Notes: generated by a model not told the origin, from the sequence alone. Numbered from the stretch's first letter, positions 33,822 to 43,373 are shown. The stretch is 64,000 nt of DNA from Pseudomonadota bacterium (GCA_023435725.1 JAEYRD010000216.1:10231-74230), one strand, 5' to 3'. Numbers and translations: made by a program.

Positions 33822-34939
33822 TGCGGCAGCTTGACCTCGAGCTCGCTGGGCCAGGCGACCTTGGGATCGGTGCGCACGAAGCCGAGACCGCGGACGCCTG
33901 TCTTGACGAATTTGTGGTATTGATCGAGCACCTTGGGATCGATCCGTATCTTGACGCGGAACATCAGCTTTTCCCGCTCCTCGCTAGTCTCGACGCTCTT
34001 GGGCGTGAACTGCGCTTCGGTCGCGACAAAGCTGATGGTGGCGGGAACGACGAATTGCGGAATGGGGTCGGCGATCACGCGAGCCTGGTCGCCAATCATG
34101 AGCCGGCCGGCCTGGCTCGCCGGCAGATAGATCGTCATGTAGACGTCGTTCAGGTCCAAGATCGTGAGAACACGCTGGCCCGCGGAGATCACTTCGCCTG
34201 ATCGTGCCAGGCGGTATTGCACGCGTCCGGTTCTTGGTGACACGAGCACCATGTCGACCAGCATCGATTGCAGTTGCTCGACATTGGCCTCGGCCGATTT
34301 GATCGCGGAGTCTGCCTGATCGCGCTCGGCATTCGCGGCGACATAGGCAGCCTCGGCCGCCTCGAACCTGTTGCGTCGCTGATCGACCAGTTGCTGGGTG
34401 ATATTCCCGCTTTGCAGCAGGGTTCTGCCGCGCTCGTAATCGGTTCTGGCGAACGTCAGATCGCTGTCGCGCTGTGCGGTCAACGCAACTGCCTCAGCGA
34501 GCGCCTGCTTGGCTTTCAGAACCTGCGCCTGCGCGGAACGAAGCTGGGCTTCCGTCTCCGGCGAGGAGATGGTGCCGACCACTTGTCCAGCAGTGACCTC
34601 GTCGCCCTCATCGACGGTCAAGGTCGCGAGCCGCCCGGGATATTTCGCTGCCACATCCACCTGCGTCGCCTCAATGCGGCCGTTCGTCTTCACGATGCCC
34701 TCGGGCATATCGACGCCGCGCAGGCGATTGATCAGCGTCTCGACCGCCGCGCGGGCCTTGTTCACAGGGCTCTGCTCGCTCGATTGAGCGTGCGCTTGAG
34801 CGACCAGGAAGCCCCGGTCCGCGCTGACCCACAATGCGGCCGCGATAGCGAGGCAAGCCATTGCGGCGCGCGAATAGCTCGCTGCAAATCGACCGGCTGA
34901 CCGGTTCGGAGGGCACCACGATACGGAATCCGAAAGCAC
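33818..34939 (-). CDS. HlyD-family periplasmic adaptor (YhiI-like)
   Basis: The start is placed at a GTG (34939) because GGAG lies six bases upstream. The frame is open to an ATG at 35050, but that extension looks non-coding. The protein is then 373 residues, with an N-terminal membrane/signal segment (AMACLAIAAALWVSA) ending AHAQ. The lipoyl motif is ATLTVDEGDEVTAGQVVGTI, followed by a long Ala/Gln/Glu coiled-coil hairpin and the return strand SPRTGRVQYRLARSGEVI. It links the ABC exporter to an outer-membrane channel that is not encoded nearby. Confidence 0.82.
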   Translation of the reverse strand: MLSDSVSWCPPNRSAGRFAASYSRAAMACLAIAAALWVSADRGFLVAQAHAQSSEQSPVNKARAAVETLINRLRGVDMPEGIVKTNGRIEATQVDVAAKYPGRLATLTVDEGDEVTAGQVVGTISSPETEAQLRSAQAQVLKAKQALAEAVALTAQRDSDLTFARTDYERGRTLLQSGNITQQLVDQRRNRFEAAEAAYVAANAERDQADSAIKSAEANVEQLQSMLVDMVLVSPRTGRVQYRLARSGEVISAGQRVLTILDLNDVYMTIYLPASQAGRLMIGDQARVIADPIPQFVVPATISFVATEAQFTPKSVETSEEREKLMFRVKIRIDPKVLDQYHKFVKTGVRGLGFVRTDPKVAWPSELEVKLPQ

Positions 34940-35323
34940 GATGTTCTCCAACTTGGTTTTCAGAATAACTGCCCGATCTCTCTCGGCAAGCGGCGCTATC
35001 GATGCGAGGCGCAGGACATCGCGGCGAGCTAAGAGCTTCGCAGATCTCATTCATTATGATGAAGGATGCGGTATTGACGAGAATCAAACAACTGCGCGCA
35101 TATTTGCGTGATCTTGCCCGAATTTTCCATACTGCTCGACCTTTGGAAGGAGTAGTCTTCGCTCGTAGCAACAAATCAGCGCTTCGAGTTGCTCGTCCCG
35201 AACAGGCTCTTTCTCGCTTGACCTCAGAGTCCTGTGGTGTCGGCTTGCGGCTGGACAGCCACCGAAGGACCGCTGGCGCTCCCGGCTATCAATTAGCCTC
35301 CCGCAGCGCAATTCTGGAATGGA
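34940..35323. other. Upstream region of the ABC export operon
   Basis: 384 bp between the adaptor start and the end of the phasin gene. The adaptor frame continues to 35050 but without a ribosome-binding site or family features. The rest has no gene. It should hold the promoter of the minus-strand export operon; I see no clear operator. Confidence 0.4.
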
Positions 35324-35626
35324 TCATGTACTTGTCGGGTCGGACGAAGTGTTGATGCGCAAGCTGTCGAACGCTTGCCACGCTCCGCCGAGGCATCGCG
35401 CCCAGGACTGCTGCGCGAAGTCCAACTGGCACTTCATTGCGTCCGCTGGATTCGTAGCTTCGGCGAGCTTCTTCAGATAGTCAGCCTGATCCCGGAGACA
35501 GGATGCGTTGAACTCCAACGCTTCCTTCACCGCGACGCCGAGATTTCTTGGCGACCCTGAAAATAGCTTGAGCCATTCCGGGCTTGCGAACGAGAATTTG
35601 GAGACGGCTGCATTTCCCTGGTCCAT
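35324..35626 (-). CDS. Small phasin-like granule-associated protein
   Basis: A 100-residue helical, amphipathic protein with no signal peptide and ribosome-binding site GGGAG. The pattern EWLKLFSG...AVKEALEFNASCLRDQADYLKKLAEATNPADAM...QLDFAQQSWARC matches the phasin_2 type proteins that coat polyhydroxyalkanoate granules. It is divergent from the TetR-PHA synthase genes, and a palindromic operator lies between them, supporting the assignment. Confidence 0.75.
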   Translation of the reverse strand: MDQGNAAVSKFSFASPEWLKLFSGSPRNLGVAVKEALEFNASCLRDQADYLKKLAEATNPADAMKCQLDFAQQSWARCLGGAWQAFDSLRINTSSDPTST

Positions 35627-35699
35627 CGACGGTACTCCCTTGGGGGGCTTTGAACGAGAAACCTTGTTACCGGCTAAGCGGCATTATATCTTGATATGT

Positions 35700-35715
35700 G
35701 TCAACATGTGTTGAC
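35700..35715. promoter_or_regulatory. Palindromic operator between phasin and tetR genes
   Basis: GTCAACA (35700-35706), 2 bp, TGTTGAC (35709-35715): perfect 7-bp arms. It is 74 bp from the phasin start and 84 bp from the TetR start, in an AT-rich stretch that also contains ATATC-TT-GATAT (35686-35697). The most likely binder is the adjacent TetR protein. Confidence 0.55.
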
Positions 35716-35798
35716 CATTCGCAATGCATTGATGTCTGGGATTTGCGTTCGAGACAGTCTCTCGGTGCTAAAAGAACAAGCATTTTAAGTGAGGTCTG

Positions 35799-36398
35799 AT
35801 GCCCATTAAAGCAACAGCGCGCATTGCGGTCGGATCTCGCGATCGTATCTTGAACGCGGCGATCAAGCGGTTTTCGAGAAATTCCTACGAACGAACCAGC
35901 TTGCGCGACATCGCGACTGATGTCGGCGTCGATGTCGCCTACGTACACCGCTGTTTTGGCTCGAAGGATCGTCTGTTTTCGGAAGCGATCGAGGCGTCTG
36001 CGCATGTCAGCGAGCTTGTCAACGCCAGCAAGGACGAGCTAGCGGAATCGCTGGCGAGTCATGCACTTGCAGGGCGTGGCCAAAGGGACCAGGCACTCGG
36101 CATCTTTATCCATTCGGTTTCCAGTCCGGAAGCTGCGCCGCTGCTCCGCCGCTTCATATTGGATAGCGTGATTGATCCACTTTCCGAAGAAATCGGCGGG
36201 TCGAGCACAACACAAGCGACGCTCATCGCAGCGCTACTGACCGGCGTGTCGATCTTCAGAAACATGCTTCGGCTAAGACCCTTGCTCGGGGCTGAAGGCG
36301 GAGAACTGGAAGCACTCATTGCACAAGCGATCCAGGGCATGATCGAACGAGTCGACGTGCCAAAAGCGCCTGGTAAGCTGGAAGGGGCCTGTCAATGA
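35799..36398 (+). CDS. TetR-family regulator of the PHA locus
   Basis: A 199-residue repressor-type protein with N-terminal HTH (SLRDIATDVGVDVAYVHRCFGSKDRLF, about residues 35-60) and a helical ligand domain. It overlaps the PHA synthase gene by 4 bp, so the two are co-transcribed and it likely regulates its own operon. The divergent phasin gene and the GTCAACA/TGTTGAC palindrome between them suggest it controls both. Its inducer is unknown; acyl-CoA or a fatty acid would fit the context, but this is only inferred. Confidence 0.85.
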   Translation: MPIKATARIAVGSRDRILNAAIKRFSRNSYERTSLRDIATDVGVDVAYVHRCFGSKDRLFSEAIEASAHVSELVNASKDELAESLASHALAGRGQRDQALGIFIHSVSSPEAAPLLRRFILDSVIDPLSEEIGGSSTTQATLIAALLTGVSIFRNMLRLRPLLGAEGGELEALIAQAIQGMIERVDVPKAPGKLEGACQ

Positions 36399-38236
36399 GC
36401 GCGACGACCTCTCTTGTCCCGGCTCCGCCGCCGAAGCGCTCAGTGGCAACCAGAGCGACCGCCTCGATCCCTTCCGAACCAGGCGCATTGCTCAAAGAAG
36501 ACGAAAGTCTGGGCAGTGAAGCATTCCGCTCAATCAATCGGATGCGGGAGGCGCTTAACGCCAAAACAACGGGAGGTCTTTCGCCTGCCGCTTTGGCGCT
36601 TGCTCTGTTCGATTGGTCGATTCACCTGGCAGCAGCTCCAGGCAAGCAGATGGAGCTTATCGACAAGGCGGCACGCAAGACAGGCCGCCTGCTTGCCTAT
36701 ATGGCTGCAGCGAGCCTACATCCCGGTACGACACCCTGCATCGAACCGCTGCCGGGGGACTACCGGTTCCGCGCGGAGGGATGGCAGAAGCAACCCTTCA
36801 ATTCGTGGGCACAGGCGTTTCTCCTGAGCCAACAGTGGTGGCACAACGTCACGCATGAAGTGCCGGGGATGACGCCCCATCACGAAGATGTATTGTCCTT
36901 CGCGGCGCGTCAGTCCCTGGACATGCTCTCGCCGTCCAACAACGCCTTCGCCAACCCCGAAGTACTCGAAAGGATATGGGAAACAGGCGGGACCAATCTC
37001 AATCTAGGGTTCCAGAACTGGCTCGAGGATCTCACGCGCATGGCGGCAGGGCAGCCGCCGATCGGAACGGAGAACTTCAAGGTGGGGCGGGACGTTGCCG
37101 TCACACAGGGAGAGGTTGTCTATCGTAACCACCTGATTGAGCTGATCCAGTTTACGCCGACGACGGAAAACGTGTTCGCTGAGCCGATGCTAATCGTACC
37201 CGCTTGGATCATGAAATACTATATTCTCGATCTGTCTCCCCAGAACTCGCTGGTTCGCTATCTCGTGGGACGAGGGCACACTGTTTTCTGCATTTCATGG
37301 CGCAATCCGACTGCGGACGACCGCGAGCTGACGATGGACGATTATCGGCGTATGGGCGTAATGGACGCGCTGGACGCAGTCACCGCCATCGTTCCCGAGC
37401 GTAAGATCCATGCGGCGGGCTACTGCCTGGGAGGGACGCTTCTGTCGATCGCAGCCGCCGCGATGGCGCGGCGGGGGGATCAGCGCATCGCCTCGCTAAC
37501 ACTGTTTGCGGCGCAAACTGACTTTACCGAGCCCGGCGAACTCGCGCTGTTCATCGATCACAGCCAGATCCATTTCCTCGAGAGCATGATGTGGAATAGG
37601 GGCTATCTTTCCGCCGACCAGATGGCCGGCGCCTTCCAGCTTCTGCGCTCCAACGACCTGATCTGGTCCCGTCTCGTTCACGACTATCTCATGGGCGAGC
37701 GCACGCCGATGACCGATCTCATGGCATGGAACGCGGACTCAACGCGAATGCCATACAAGATGCATGCCGAGTATTTGCAGCGCCTCTATCTTGACAATGA
37801 GCTAGCCGCGAGCCGCTTTATGGTCGAGGGCCGCCCGGCCGTGCTGCAGAACATTCGCGTGCCGATGTTTGTTGTCGGAACGGAGCGGGATCATGTTGCG
37901 CCGTGGCGATCCGTTTACAAGATTCATTACCTGAGCGACACAAGCGTCACGTTCGTCCTGGCGAGCGGCGGTCATAACGCGGGGATTGTCAGCGAGCCCG
38001 GGCATCACGGCAGGCATTACCGCATCGCCCTTCATGAAGTCGACGACATTTGCCTCGGGCCTGATGAGTGGGCAGCAGCAGCAGAATTGAGGCAGGGTTC
38101 GTGGTGGCAGGCTTGGAGTGAGTGGCTCGTTGGCCATTCAACGCCTAAGCAGGCACCACCGCCGTCGATGGGGTCGATCGCAGGAGGGTATCCGCCGCTC
38201 GGCGAGGCGCCTGGTAGTTATGTCTTCCAACGGTGA
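36395..38236 (+). CDS. phaC: Poly(3-hydroxyalkanoate) synthase (PhaC-like)
   Basis: A 613-residue PHA synthase of class I size. The lipase-like box GYCLGGT holds the catalytic Cys344. Asp499 (in ERDHVAPW) and His527 (in SGGHNAG) complete the triad. The N-terminal region (FNSWAQAFLLSQQWWHNVTHEVPGM) is typical. It polymerises 3-hydroxyacyl-CoA at the granule surface. It is coupled to tetR upstream and followed after 4 bp by a MaoC-phosphotransacetylase gene. Such second PhaC copies are common in rhizobia, so it may not be the main synthase. Confidence 0.9.
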   Translation: MSATTSLVPAPPPKRSVATRATASIPSEPGALLKEDESLGSEAFRSINRMREALNAKTTGGLSPAALALALFDWSIHLAAAPGKQMELIDKAARKTGRLLAYMAAASLHPGTTPCIEPLPGDYRFRAEGWQKQPFNSWAQAFLLSQQWWHNVTHEVPGMTPHHEDVLSFAARQSLDMLSPSNNAFANPEVLERIWETGGTNLNLGFQNWLEDLTRMAAGQPPIGTENFKVGRDVAVTQGEVVYRNHLIELIQFTPTTENVFAEPMLIVPAWIMKYYILDLSPQNSLVRYLVGRGHTVFCISWRNPTADDRELTMDDYRRMGVMDALDAVTAIVPERKIHAAGYCLGGTLLSIAAAAMARRGDQRIASLTLFAAQTDFTEPGELALFIDHSQIHFLESMMWNRGYLSADQMAGAFQLLRSNDLIWSRLVHDYLMGERTPMTDLMAWNADSTRMPYKMHAEYLQRLYLDNELAASRFMVEGRPAVLQNIRVPMFVVGTERDHVAPWRSVYKIHYLSDTSVTFVLASGGHNAGIVSEPGHHGRHYRIALHEVDDICLGPDEWAAAAELRQGSWWQAWSEWLVGHSTPKQAPPPSMGSIAGGYPPLGEAPGSYVFQR

Positions 38237-38240
38237 CACC

Positions 38241-39641
38241 ATGGATGAGCCAATTCTTCGAAACCGGACATTTGATGAGCTTCGCGTCGGGGATACCGCT
38301 TCGCTAACGCGGATTGTGGGGCGTGACGATATTGACCTGTTCGCGAAGGTCTCGGGCGACGTGAATCCAGCGCATTTGGATCCGACCTTTGCCGCCACGG
38401 ATCTGTTCGGTCACATCGTTGCTCATGGAATGTGGACGGGAGCACTGGTTTCAGCCGTGCTGGGCACGAGGTTGCCCGGACCCGGTACGGTTTATCTCGA
38501 ACAGAATCTCAAATTTCTGAAGCCTGTCGCCCCAAATGACACCATCACCGCAGCCGTCACCGTTAGGGAAAAGCGACCTCATCACGTTGTGCTCCTGGAT
38601 ACTCTGTGCGCCAACCAAAGAGGCGAGCAAGTACTGACGGGCCTTGCGACGGTCATTGCTCCAGAGCGAAGAATCGAATGGCCGCAGACCAAGCTACCCG
38701 ACGTGTCGGTCCGACGGCATGATCGGTACGAGACCTTCATCAAGGAGGCTCGAAAGCCGCCACCGATCCGTGCGGCCATCGTGCATCCCTGCTCACCGGA
38801 CGCGATTCTAGCTGCTGTGGAGGTTAGAAATGAGGGCCTGCTTGAGCCAGTGTTGGTTGGACCGGAGGAGAAAATTCGAGCGGTCGCCGAAGCAGCACAG
38901 GTCTCACTCGATGGCATGAGTATCGAACCCGCCCCGCATAGCCATGCGGCTGCCGCGCGCGCCGTCGAACTCGCGGTCGCCGGCAAGGTCGCGGTTCTTG
39001 TGAAGGGCGCCCTACATACGGACGAGCTGTTGAGCGCTGTCGTCGCACCTGGCTCTGGTCTGAAAACGGAGCGCCGCATAAGTCACGTCTATGCGATGGA
39101 TGTCCCTGCCTATCCGAAGCCACTCATCGTGACCGACGCGGCCGTGAACATCCAGCCGACGCTGGAGCAAAAGCGCGACATCTGCCAGAACGCGATCGAT
39201 CTCTTGCAAAGGTTGGGCATTGCCGAACCGCATGTGGCAGTGCTTGCGGCTGTCGAGACTGTGAACCCGAAGATGCCGGCAACGCTGGACGCTGCCGCGC
39301 TGACCGTTATGGCGGCGCGAGGCCAGATCAGCGGCGCCAAAGTTGACGGCCCGCTTGCCTTTGACAATGCCATAAGCGCGGATGCTGCTCGAACCAAGGG
39401 CATCGTGTCACCGGTTGCGGGCCACGCCGACATCCTGCTCGTTCCCGATCTGGAGTCGGGTAACATGCTGGCCAAGCAACTGATCTACTTTGCAGATGCC
39501 ACTGCGGCAGGACTCGTGCTCGGCGCGCGCGTTCCCATTGTCCTGACCAGCCGGGCCGACTCGCTCAATACACGGATCGCATCTGCCGCACTGGCTAAGC
39601 TCGTCGTAACGCAACGGCCGGTCGCTGAACTACCGAGCTAG
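38241..39641 (+). CDS. Bifunctional MaoC hydratase / phosphate acetyltransferase-like protein
   Basis: The start at 38241 is preferred because GGTGA lies four bases upstream; ATG 38220, inside the phaC end, is the alternative. The 466-residue protein has an N-terminal MaoC-type hot-dog domain (about 1-140) with the hydratase motif F-A-K-V-S-G-D-V-N-P-A-H (Asp/His pair). The C-terminal phosphate acetyl/butyryltransferase domain (about 160-460) includes HADILLVPDLESGNMLAKQL. It could hydrate enoyl-CoA for PHA and interconvert acyl-CoA and acyl phosphate. No acetate kinase gene is next to it. Confidence 0.88.
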   Translation: MDEPILRNRTFDELRVGDTASLTRIVGRDDIDLFAKVSGDVNPAHLDPTFAATDLFGHIVAHGMWTGALVSAVLGTRLPGPGTVYLEQNLKFLKPVAPNDTITAAVTVREKRPHHVVLLDTLCANQRGEQVLTGLATVIAPERRIEWPQTKLPDVSVRRHDRYETFIKEARKPPPIRAAIVHPCSPDAILAAVEVRNEGLLEPVLVGPEEKIRAVAEAAQVSLDGMSIEPAPHSHAAAARAVELAVAGKVAVLVKGALHTDELLSAVVAPGSGLKTERRISHVYAMDVPAYPKPLIVTDAAVNIQPTLEQKRDICQNAIDLLQRLGIAEPHVAVLAAVETVNPKMPATLDAAALTVMAARGQISGAKVDGPLAFDNAISADAARTKGIVSPVAGHADILLVPDLESGNMLAKQLIYFADATAAGLVLGARVPIVLTSRADSLNTRIASAALAKLVVTQRPVAELPS

Positions 39642-39730
39642 GAACAATCACGAATGACGAGGATTTCCGGCCGGTCGGCGAGATATCTCCGAGCCTAGTA
39701 AAGCGGGGACGAAGAATTGTGGTCCGCGGC

Positions 39731-40111
39731 CTAGTTTCCGCGTCGAGGCTCTGCCAAATGTAGCTCGGGGCGTGCGGCCCGCTGGACGTGACCCGGTCTC
39801 CGTTTGCGCTCAAAGCCCTGGCGTGATTCTTCAATCAGACCCAGCGCACCCCTCAGGCCATCCGAACTCAGCACAAGCTGGGCTTGCGGCAATGCCTTCC
39901 GCAGCTTCGCTGTAACCTCCTCGAGTTGCTGCCGTACAAGCTCTGGTGTCGGCATCGATCTTACGTTGCCTTCCATAGCAAACAGGACCGGATTGATCCG
40001 CACGGGCTTATCGGCGAGTAGATCGAGAAAATCTGATTGACGGCGAAGCTTCTTGGCGCCGTCAAACCGCTCAACGATCTCGCTCACCAAAGCATTAATA
40101 ATGCTCGTCAT
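39731..40111 (-). CDS. Hypothetical protein downstream of the PHA genes
   Basis: A 126-residue soluble protein, convergent with the MaoC-Pta gene. The N-terminal 90 residues look like a real protein (MTSIINALVSEIVERFDGAKKLRRQSDFLDLLADKP...) with helical heptads and good third-base GC bias. The C-terminal tail is Arg/Pro-rich and doubtful. The ribosome-binding site is weak. I do not recognise a family. Confidence 0.4.
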   Translation of the reverse strand: MTSIINALVSEIVERFDGAKKLRRQSDFLDLLADKPVRINPVLFAMEGNVRSMPTPELVRQQLEEVTAKLRKALPQAQLVLSSDGLRGALGLIEESRQGFERKRRPGHVQRAARPELHLAEPRRGN

Positions 40112-40380
40112 GAGCGCCGGTATCTCTGTTCACCTTAACGTTGACGGTGAAGTAATTTGCAACGAAAATAAGAGATTGCGTCAGGGGTTCGCGTCACTCA
40201 CCGCTACCACGGGCGCACAAATACGATTTCACTCGATTTTGTACTCCTGAAGGAGACAGCCGGCCGACGAATTCCCTTTGGATGTTCGCGAGCAGGCGTC
40301 GCAGTGCGCGAAACCTTGCCTACATTCGCAAAGAATGCATGCCCAAGGTCGACTAGGTATCGCGCTGGCCTATGCTTCGC

Positions 40381-40415
40381 GCTATGCCCAAGCCTTGAAG
40401 CTGCTTGGGCATAGC
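40381..40415. repeat. Strong inverted repeat (12-bp perfect arms)
   Basis: GCTATGCCCAAG (40381-40392) and CTTGGGCATAGC (40404-40415) pair perfectly around an 11-nt loop. A related half (GCATGCCCAAGG) occurs 45 bp earlier. No T-run follows, so it is not a classical terminator; it may be a REP-like palindrome or a bidirectional stem. It lies in a 371-bp stretch (40112-40482) with no recognisable gene, between two minus-strand genes. Confidence 0.6.
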
Positions 40416-40482
40416 CGGACGGGCCAACGCAAGTGGTCAGTCACGGCGCGGCGTGTCGACTAACATGCTCTCTCAGTCTGAG

Positions 40483-42108
40483 TTACTCGGAAGGGGGCCG
40501 AGCAGCTATGAGGTGAGTAACCTTGGGTTCGGCTATAGCGCCGAACTCGCGGATCGTGTCCTGAACGACTCTGTCCGCATTCGTCACGCGTTGGTGCTGT
40601 CGAAGATGTTCTAGCCAGGACGCTACCATGAATGTTTCCAGGAACCGTCCGCTCACCGCTGTGTCCTCGAACATGTCCCAAGCATAGGCACCATCGCGCC
40701 GTCTCTGCAGGCCCAACTTCATCACGGCCGAGAGGAAAGCATCGCGCCTTTCTGGAGCGATCAGGTATTCGACCGTAACGAGAACCGGTCCACGATCCGC
40801 ATCGGCATCGATGGTCAATATTGGGGCTGGCCAATGCATCGACGGCGCAAGGTCTATTCCGGCGCCGGCCTGAAGCTTCCAACGCCAAGTCAGTACGATT
40901 CCGGCAACAGCTCCTGCTGCGGCGACGAAATGCGCAACCGGAAGGCCAAGTCCTGAGGCAAGCTGTCCCCACAGCACGCTGCCCGCGGTCATCGCTCCGA
41001 AGAATACGGTGACGAACATGGCCAAGCCGCGGCCGCGTACCCAATCGGGCAGCGAGACCTGAATCGAGACGTTGACCGTGGCGAGAACGGCGATCCAGGA
41101 GACGCCGGCGATCAGGCAAGCCGAAAGTCCGATCGCGGGGTGATGGGCGATGCCGAGCAGGATCAAACTGAGCGCCGTGCCGAGCGTGCCCACAGCAACG
41201 AGCCGGTCTGGTCCGAGGGTCGTCTTCATCCAGGACAGCATGAACGCACCGACGACGGCGCCGACGCCGATAGCGCCGAGCAGAATCCCGTATAGCTCCG
41301 GACCGCCCGCGATTTGACTGCGCGCGACAAGTGGGAGCAGGGCCCAATAGGCGCTCGCGAAGAAGAAGAACGCCACCGCTCTGACAAGCGTCGCACGGAG
41401 GTTCGGATTGAACCGCACATGGCGGAAGCCGACCACCATAGCGCTGATGAGACGCTCAGGCGGCAGCCCGCTCCCTGGCGGGGTATCCGGGCGCCACCAA
41501 AGAAGGGCTCCGATCACGGCGAAATTGCTGATCGCGTTGAACCAGAACGGCGCGGCGATGCCCAATCCACCGATGATCACGCCGCCGAGCGCCGGTCCGA
41601 TCGCTCTGCTGATGTTGACGCCTACGCCGTTGCTGGCCACGGCCGCCGCCAAGTCCTCCTTGGGAACAAGCTGAGGCACGACCGATTGCCACGCCGGTGC
41701 GGTGAACGCAGCTCCGGCGCCGAGCAAGAATGTGAACAGGAGCAGAATGGGCGGCGTGACGAGGTTCAATCCGACGAGCACAGCGCTTGCTCCGGCGACG
41801 ATCGTGAGAGCGATCTCGCAACCGATCAAAAAGCGCCGCTTGTCGATGGTATCTGCCAGCGCGCCGGCCGGCATCGCGAATAGAAACATAGGAAGGCTAC
41901 TAGCCACCTGAACCAGAGACACGGTGAGCGGATCGGCGTCGAGGTTCGTCATCAGCCATCCGGACGCGGCGTTGTACATCCAGGTGCCGACGTTGGCGAC
42001 GACAGTGGCGATCCAAACCACGGTGAACGTCGTGTGGCGAAATGCGATCCACGGAGAAGCCCTGGGCGGAGCAATCGATGGGGTAGGCTTCTCGTTGTCT
42101 GATGACAT
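40483..42108 (-). CDS. MFS exporter (MFS_3/EntS-like) with C-terminal soluble domain
   Basis: 541 residues from the ATG at 42108 (MSSDNEKPTP). Twelve hydrophobic segments fill residues 20-400, with the MFS_3 pattern (VWIATVVANVGTWMYNAASGWLM, ADTIDKRRFLIGCEI). A cytoplasmic domain of about 120 residues follows (TVEYLIAPERRDAFLSAVMKLG...GAYAWDMFED), resembling an antibiotic-biosynthesis-monooxygenase-like ferredoxin fold. That fusion recurs in this subfamily. Family members export siderophores or drugs; the substrate here is unknown. The ribosome-binding site is weak. Confidence 0.85.
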   Translation of the reverse strand: MSSDNEKPTPSIAPPRASPWIAFRHTTFTVVWIATVVANVGTWMYNAASGWLMTNLDADPLTVSLVQVASSLPMFLFAMPAGALADTIDKRRFLIGCEIALTIVAGASAVLVGLNLVTPPILLLFTFLLGAGAAFTAPAWQSVVPQLVPKEDLAAAVASNGVGVNISRAIGPALGGVIIGGLGIAAPFWFNAISNFAVIGALLWWRPDTPPGSGLPPERLISAMVVGFRHVRFNPNLRATLVRAVAFFFFASAYWALLPLVARSQIAGGPELYGILLGAIGVGAVVGAFMLSWMKTTLGPDRLVAVGTLGTALSLILLGIAHHPAIGLSACLIAGVSWIAVLATVNVSIQVSLPDWVRGRGLAMFVTVFFGAMTAGSVLWGQLASGLGLPVAHFVAAAGAVAGIVLTWRWKLQAGAGIDLAPSMHWPAPILTIDADADRGPVLVTVEYLIAPERRDAFLSAVMKLGLQRRRDGAYAWDMFEDTAVSGRFLETFMVASWLEHLRQHQRVTNADRVVQDTIREFGAIAEPKVTHLIAARPPSE

Positions 42109-42155
42109 CGTGTTCACTCGACCGATTGACCGCGGAGGCTGCAGGATTTCCGCCG

Positions 42156-42300
42156 TCAGTGAGGATTCAATACCGTAGTGTAGTTGCTCACACCACGGCG
42201 ATCTCTTCATCGGAATACACGGCGTCGAACGAAGGCATCGTATTGTCGCCGCCAGGCGATCCGATCCTGACCTCCTTCAGGCGCCGCATTGCGCGATTCC
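42156..42300 (-). pseudogene. Remnant of a cytochrome c domain
   Basis: One frame reads GGDNTMPSFDAVYSDEEIAVV and stops; shifting frame continues SNYTTVLNPH and a stop. Together this is the usual C-terminal end of a c-type cytochrome (the methionine-ligand segment MPSF...SDEEIAxVSNY). No CxxCH motif or upstream body was found, so it is a fragment with a frameshift. The rest of 42109-42511 shows no gene. Confidence 0.5.
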
Positions 42301-42511
42301 GCACCCGAATTTGGTCCCATGAGATCGAGAAGCTTATGCAGATCCCAGAGCAACGGCATGTCGTCGGGGAGTCCATCTAATAGTCGCGGCCGATGTTGAG
42401 CGATATCATCTGCCGCTCCACTCGATGCGGATCGAGCATCGGTCAACACTGCGAGCTCGTCTTGTCCGATCTCAAGGCGGATTGGACGTTGTTGCGGAGG
42501 CCTCGAAGTCT

Positions 42512-43373
42512 CAGCCGTTCCATCCTTTGAGGAAGTCCAGAAGGAGCGTGTTGACGACTTCCGGTTGTTCCTCCTGCGGAAGATGGCCGCAGCGTTCGAT
42601 CGGAGCGACGGTGAGATTCTCCGCCATCTCGCTCCAGACCGCCGTCATATCGAACAGGCGTCCGACGGCGCCGAAATCCGCGCCCCAAAGGGAGAGTACG
42701 GGGCACTTGATCTTCCGGTCGGCGTCCTCGAGATCCTGAGCGATGTCTTCCGCGGCGCGCGATAATCGGCCATCGCCCCCCGCACCGCGCCCGGAGCGCT
42801 GTAGGCCCTCACATAGGTGTCGAACGCTTCGCCGGTGATCGTCGACGGATCATGGCACCAGTCGGAGAAGAAGTGCCGAAGCCAGATGTCCTCTCGCCCG
42901 GCGATCAAGGCCTCCGGCAGGTCGTGAATCTGGTGGAACATGAAGAACCAGTATTCGCGGGCGACTTTGGCCTTCATCTCGCGTGCGACGATGCGCGTGG
43001 GGACGTTGTCCATGACGACAAGGCGATCGACGAGATCCGGATGGTCCTTGACGAGACGGGTCGCGACCCTTGCTCCGCGGTCGTGCCCGACGAGAGCGAT
43101 GCGGCCCATCCCGAGTGTCTTAAGCAGCTCAACAATATCGCCCGCCATCGTCCGCTTGTCGTAGCCGCTCGCCGGCTTGTCGGTTTCTCCGTATCCGCGA
43201 AGGTCCGGGGCGATCACCCGGTAGTGGGAGGCGAGGGCGGGGATCTGGAAGCGCCAAGCGAAGCTGGTCTCCGGAAAGCCATGCAGGAGGACGACCGGGG
43301 GGCCGAACCCGGCCTCGAGGTAGAACTGCCTGATGCCATTGGCCCGGCGCGTGGTCCGACGAATGATGGTCAC
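42512..43373 (-). pseudogene. Alpha/beta hydrolase (haloacetate-dehalogenase-like) with a frameshift
   Basis: The N-terminal three quarters read cleanly: FGPPVVLLHGFPETSFAW, PDLRGYGETDKP, nucleophile elbow VGHDRGARV (Asp nucleophile, as in fluoroacetate dehalogenases and epoxide hydrolases), then FHQIHDLPEALIAGR. At 42751-42760 (MADYRA) the frame breaks by one base. The other frame continues EDIAQDLEDAD...SLWGADFGAVGRL...GHLPQEEQPEVV to a stop at 42512, including the expected histidine. It is either a recent pseudogene or a sequencing error. The start is uncertain: GTG 43373 fits the family, but the frame is open to 43580. Confidence 0.65.
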
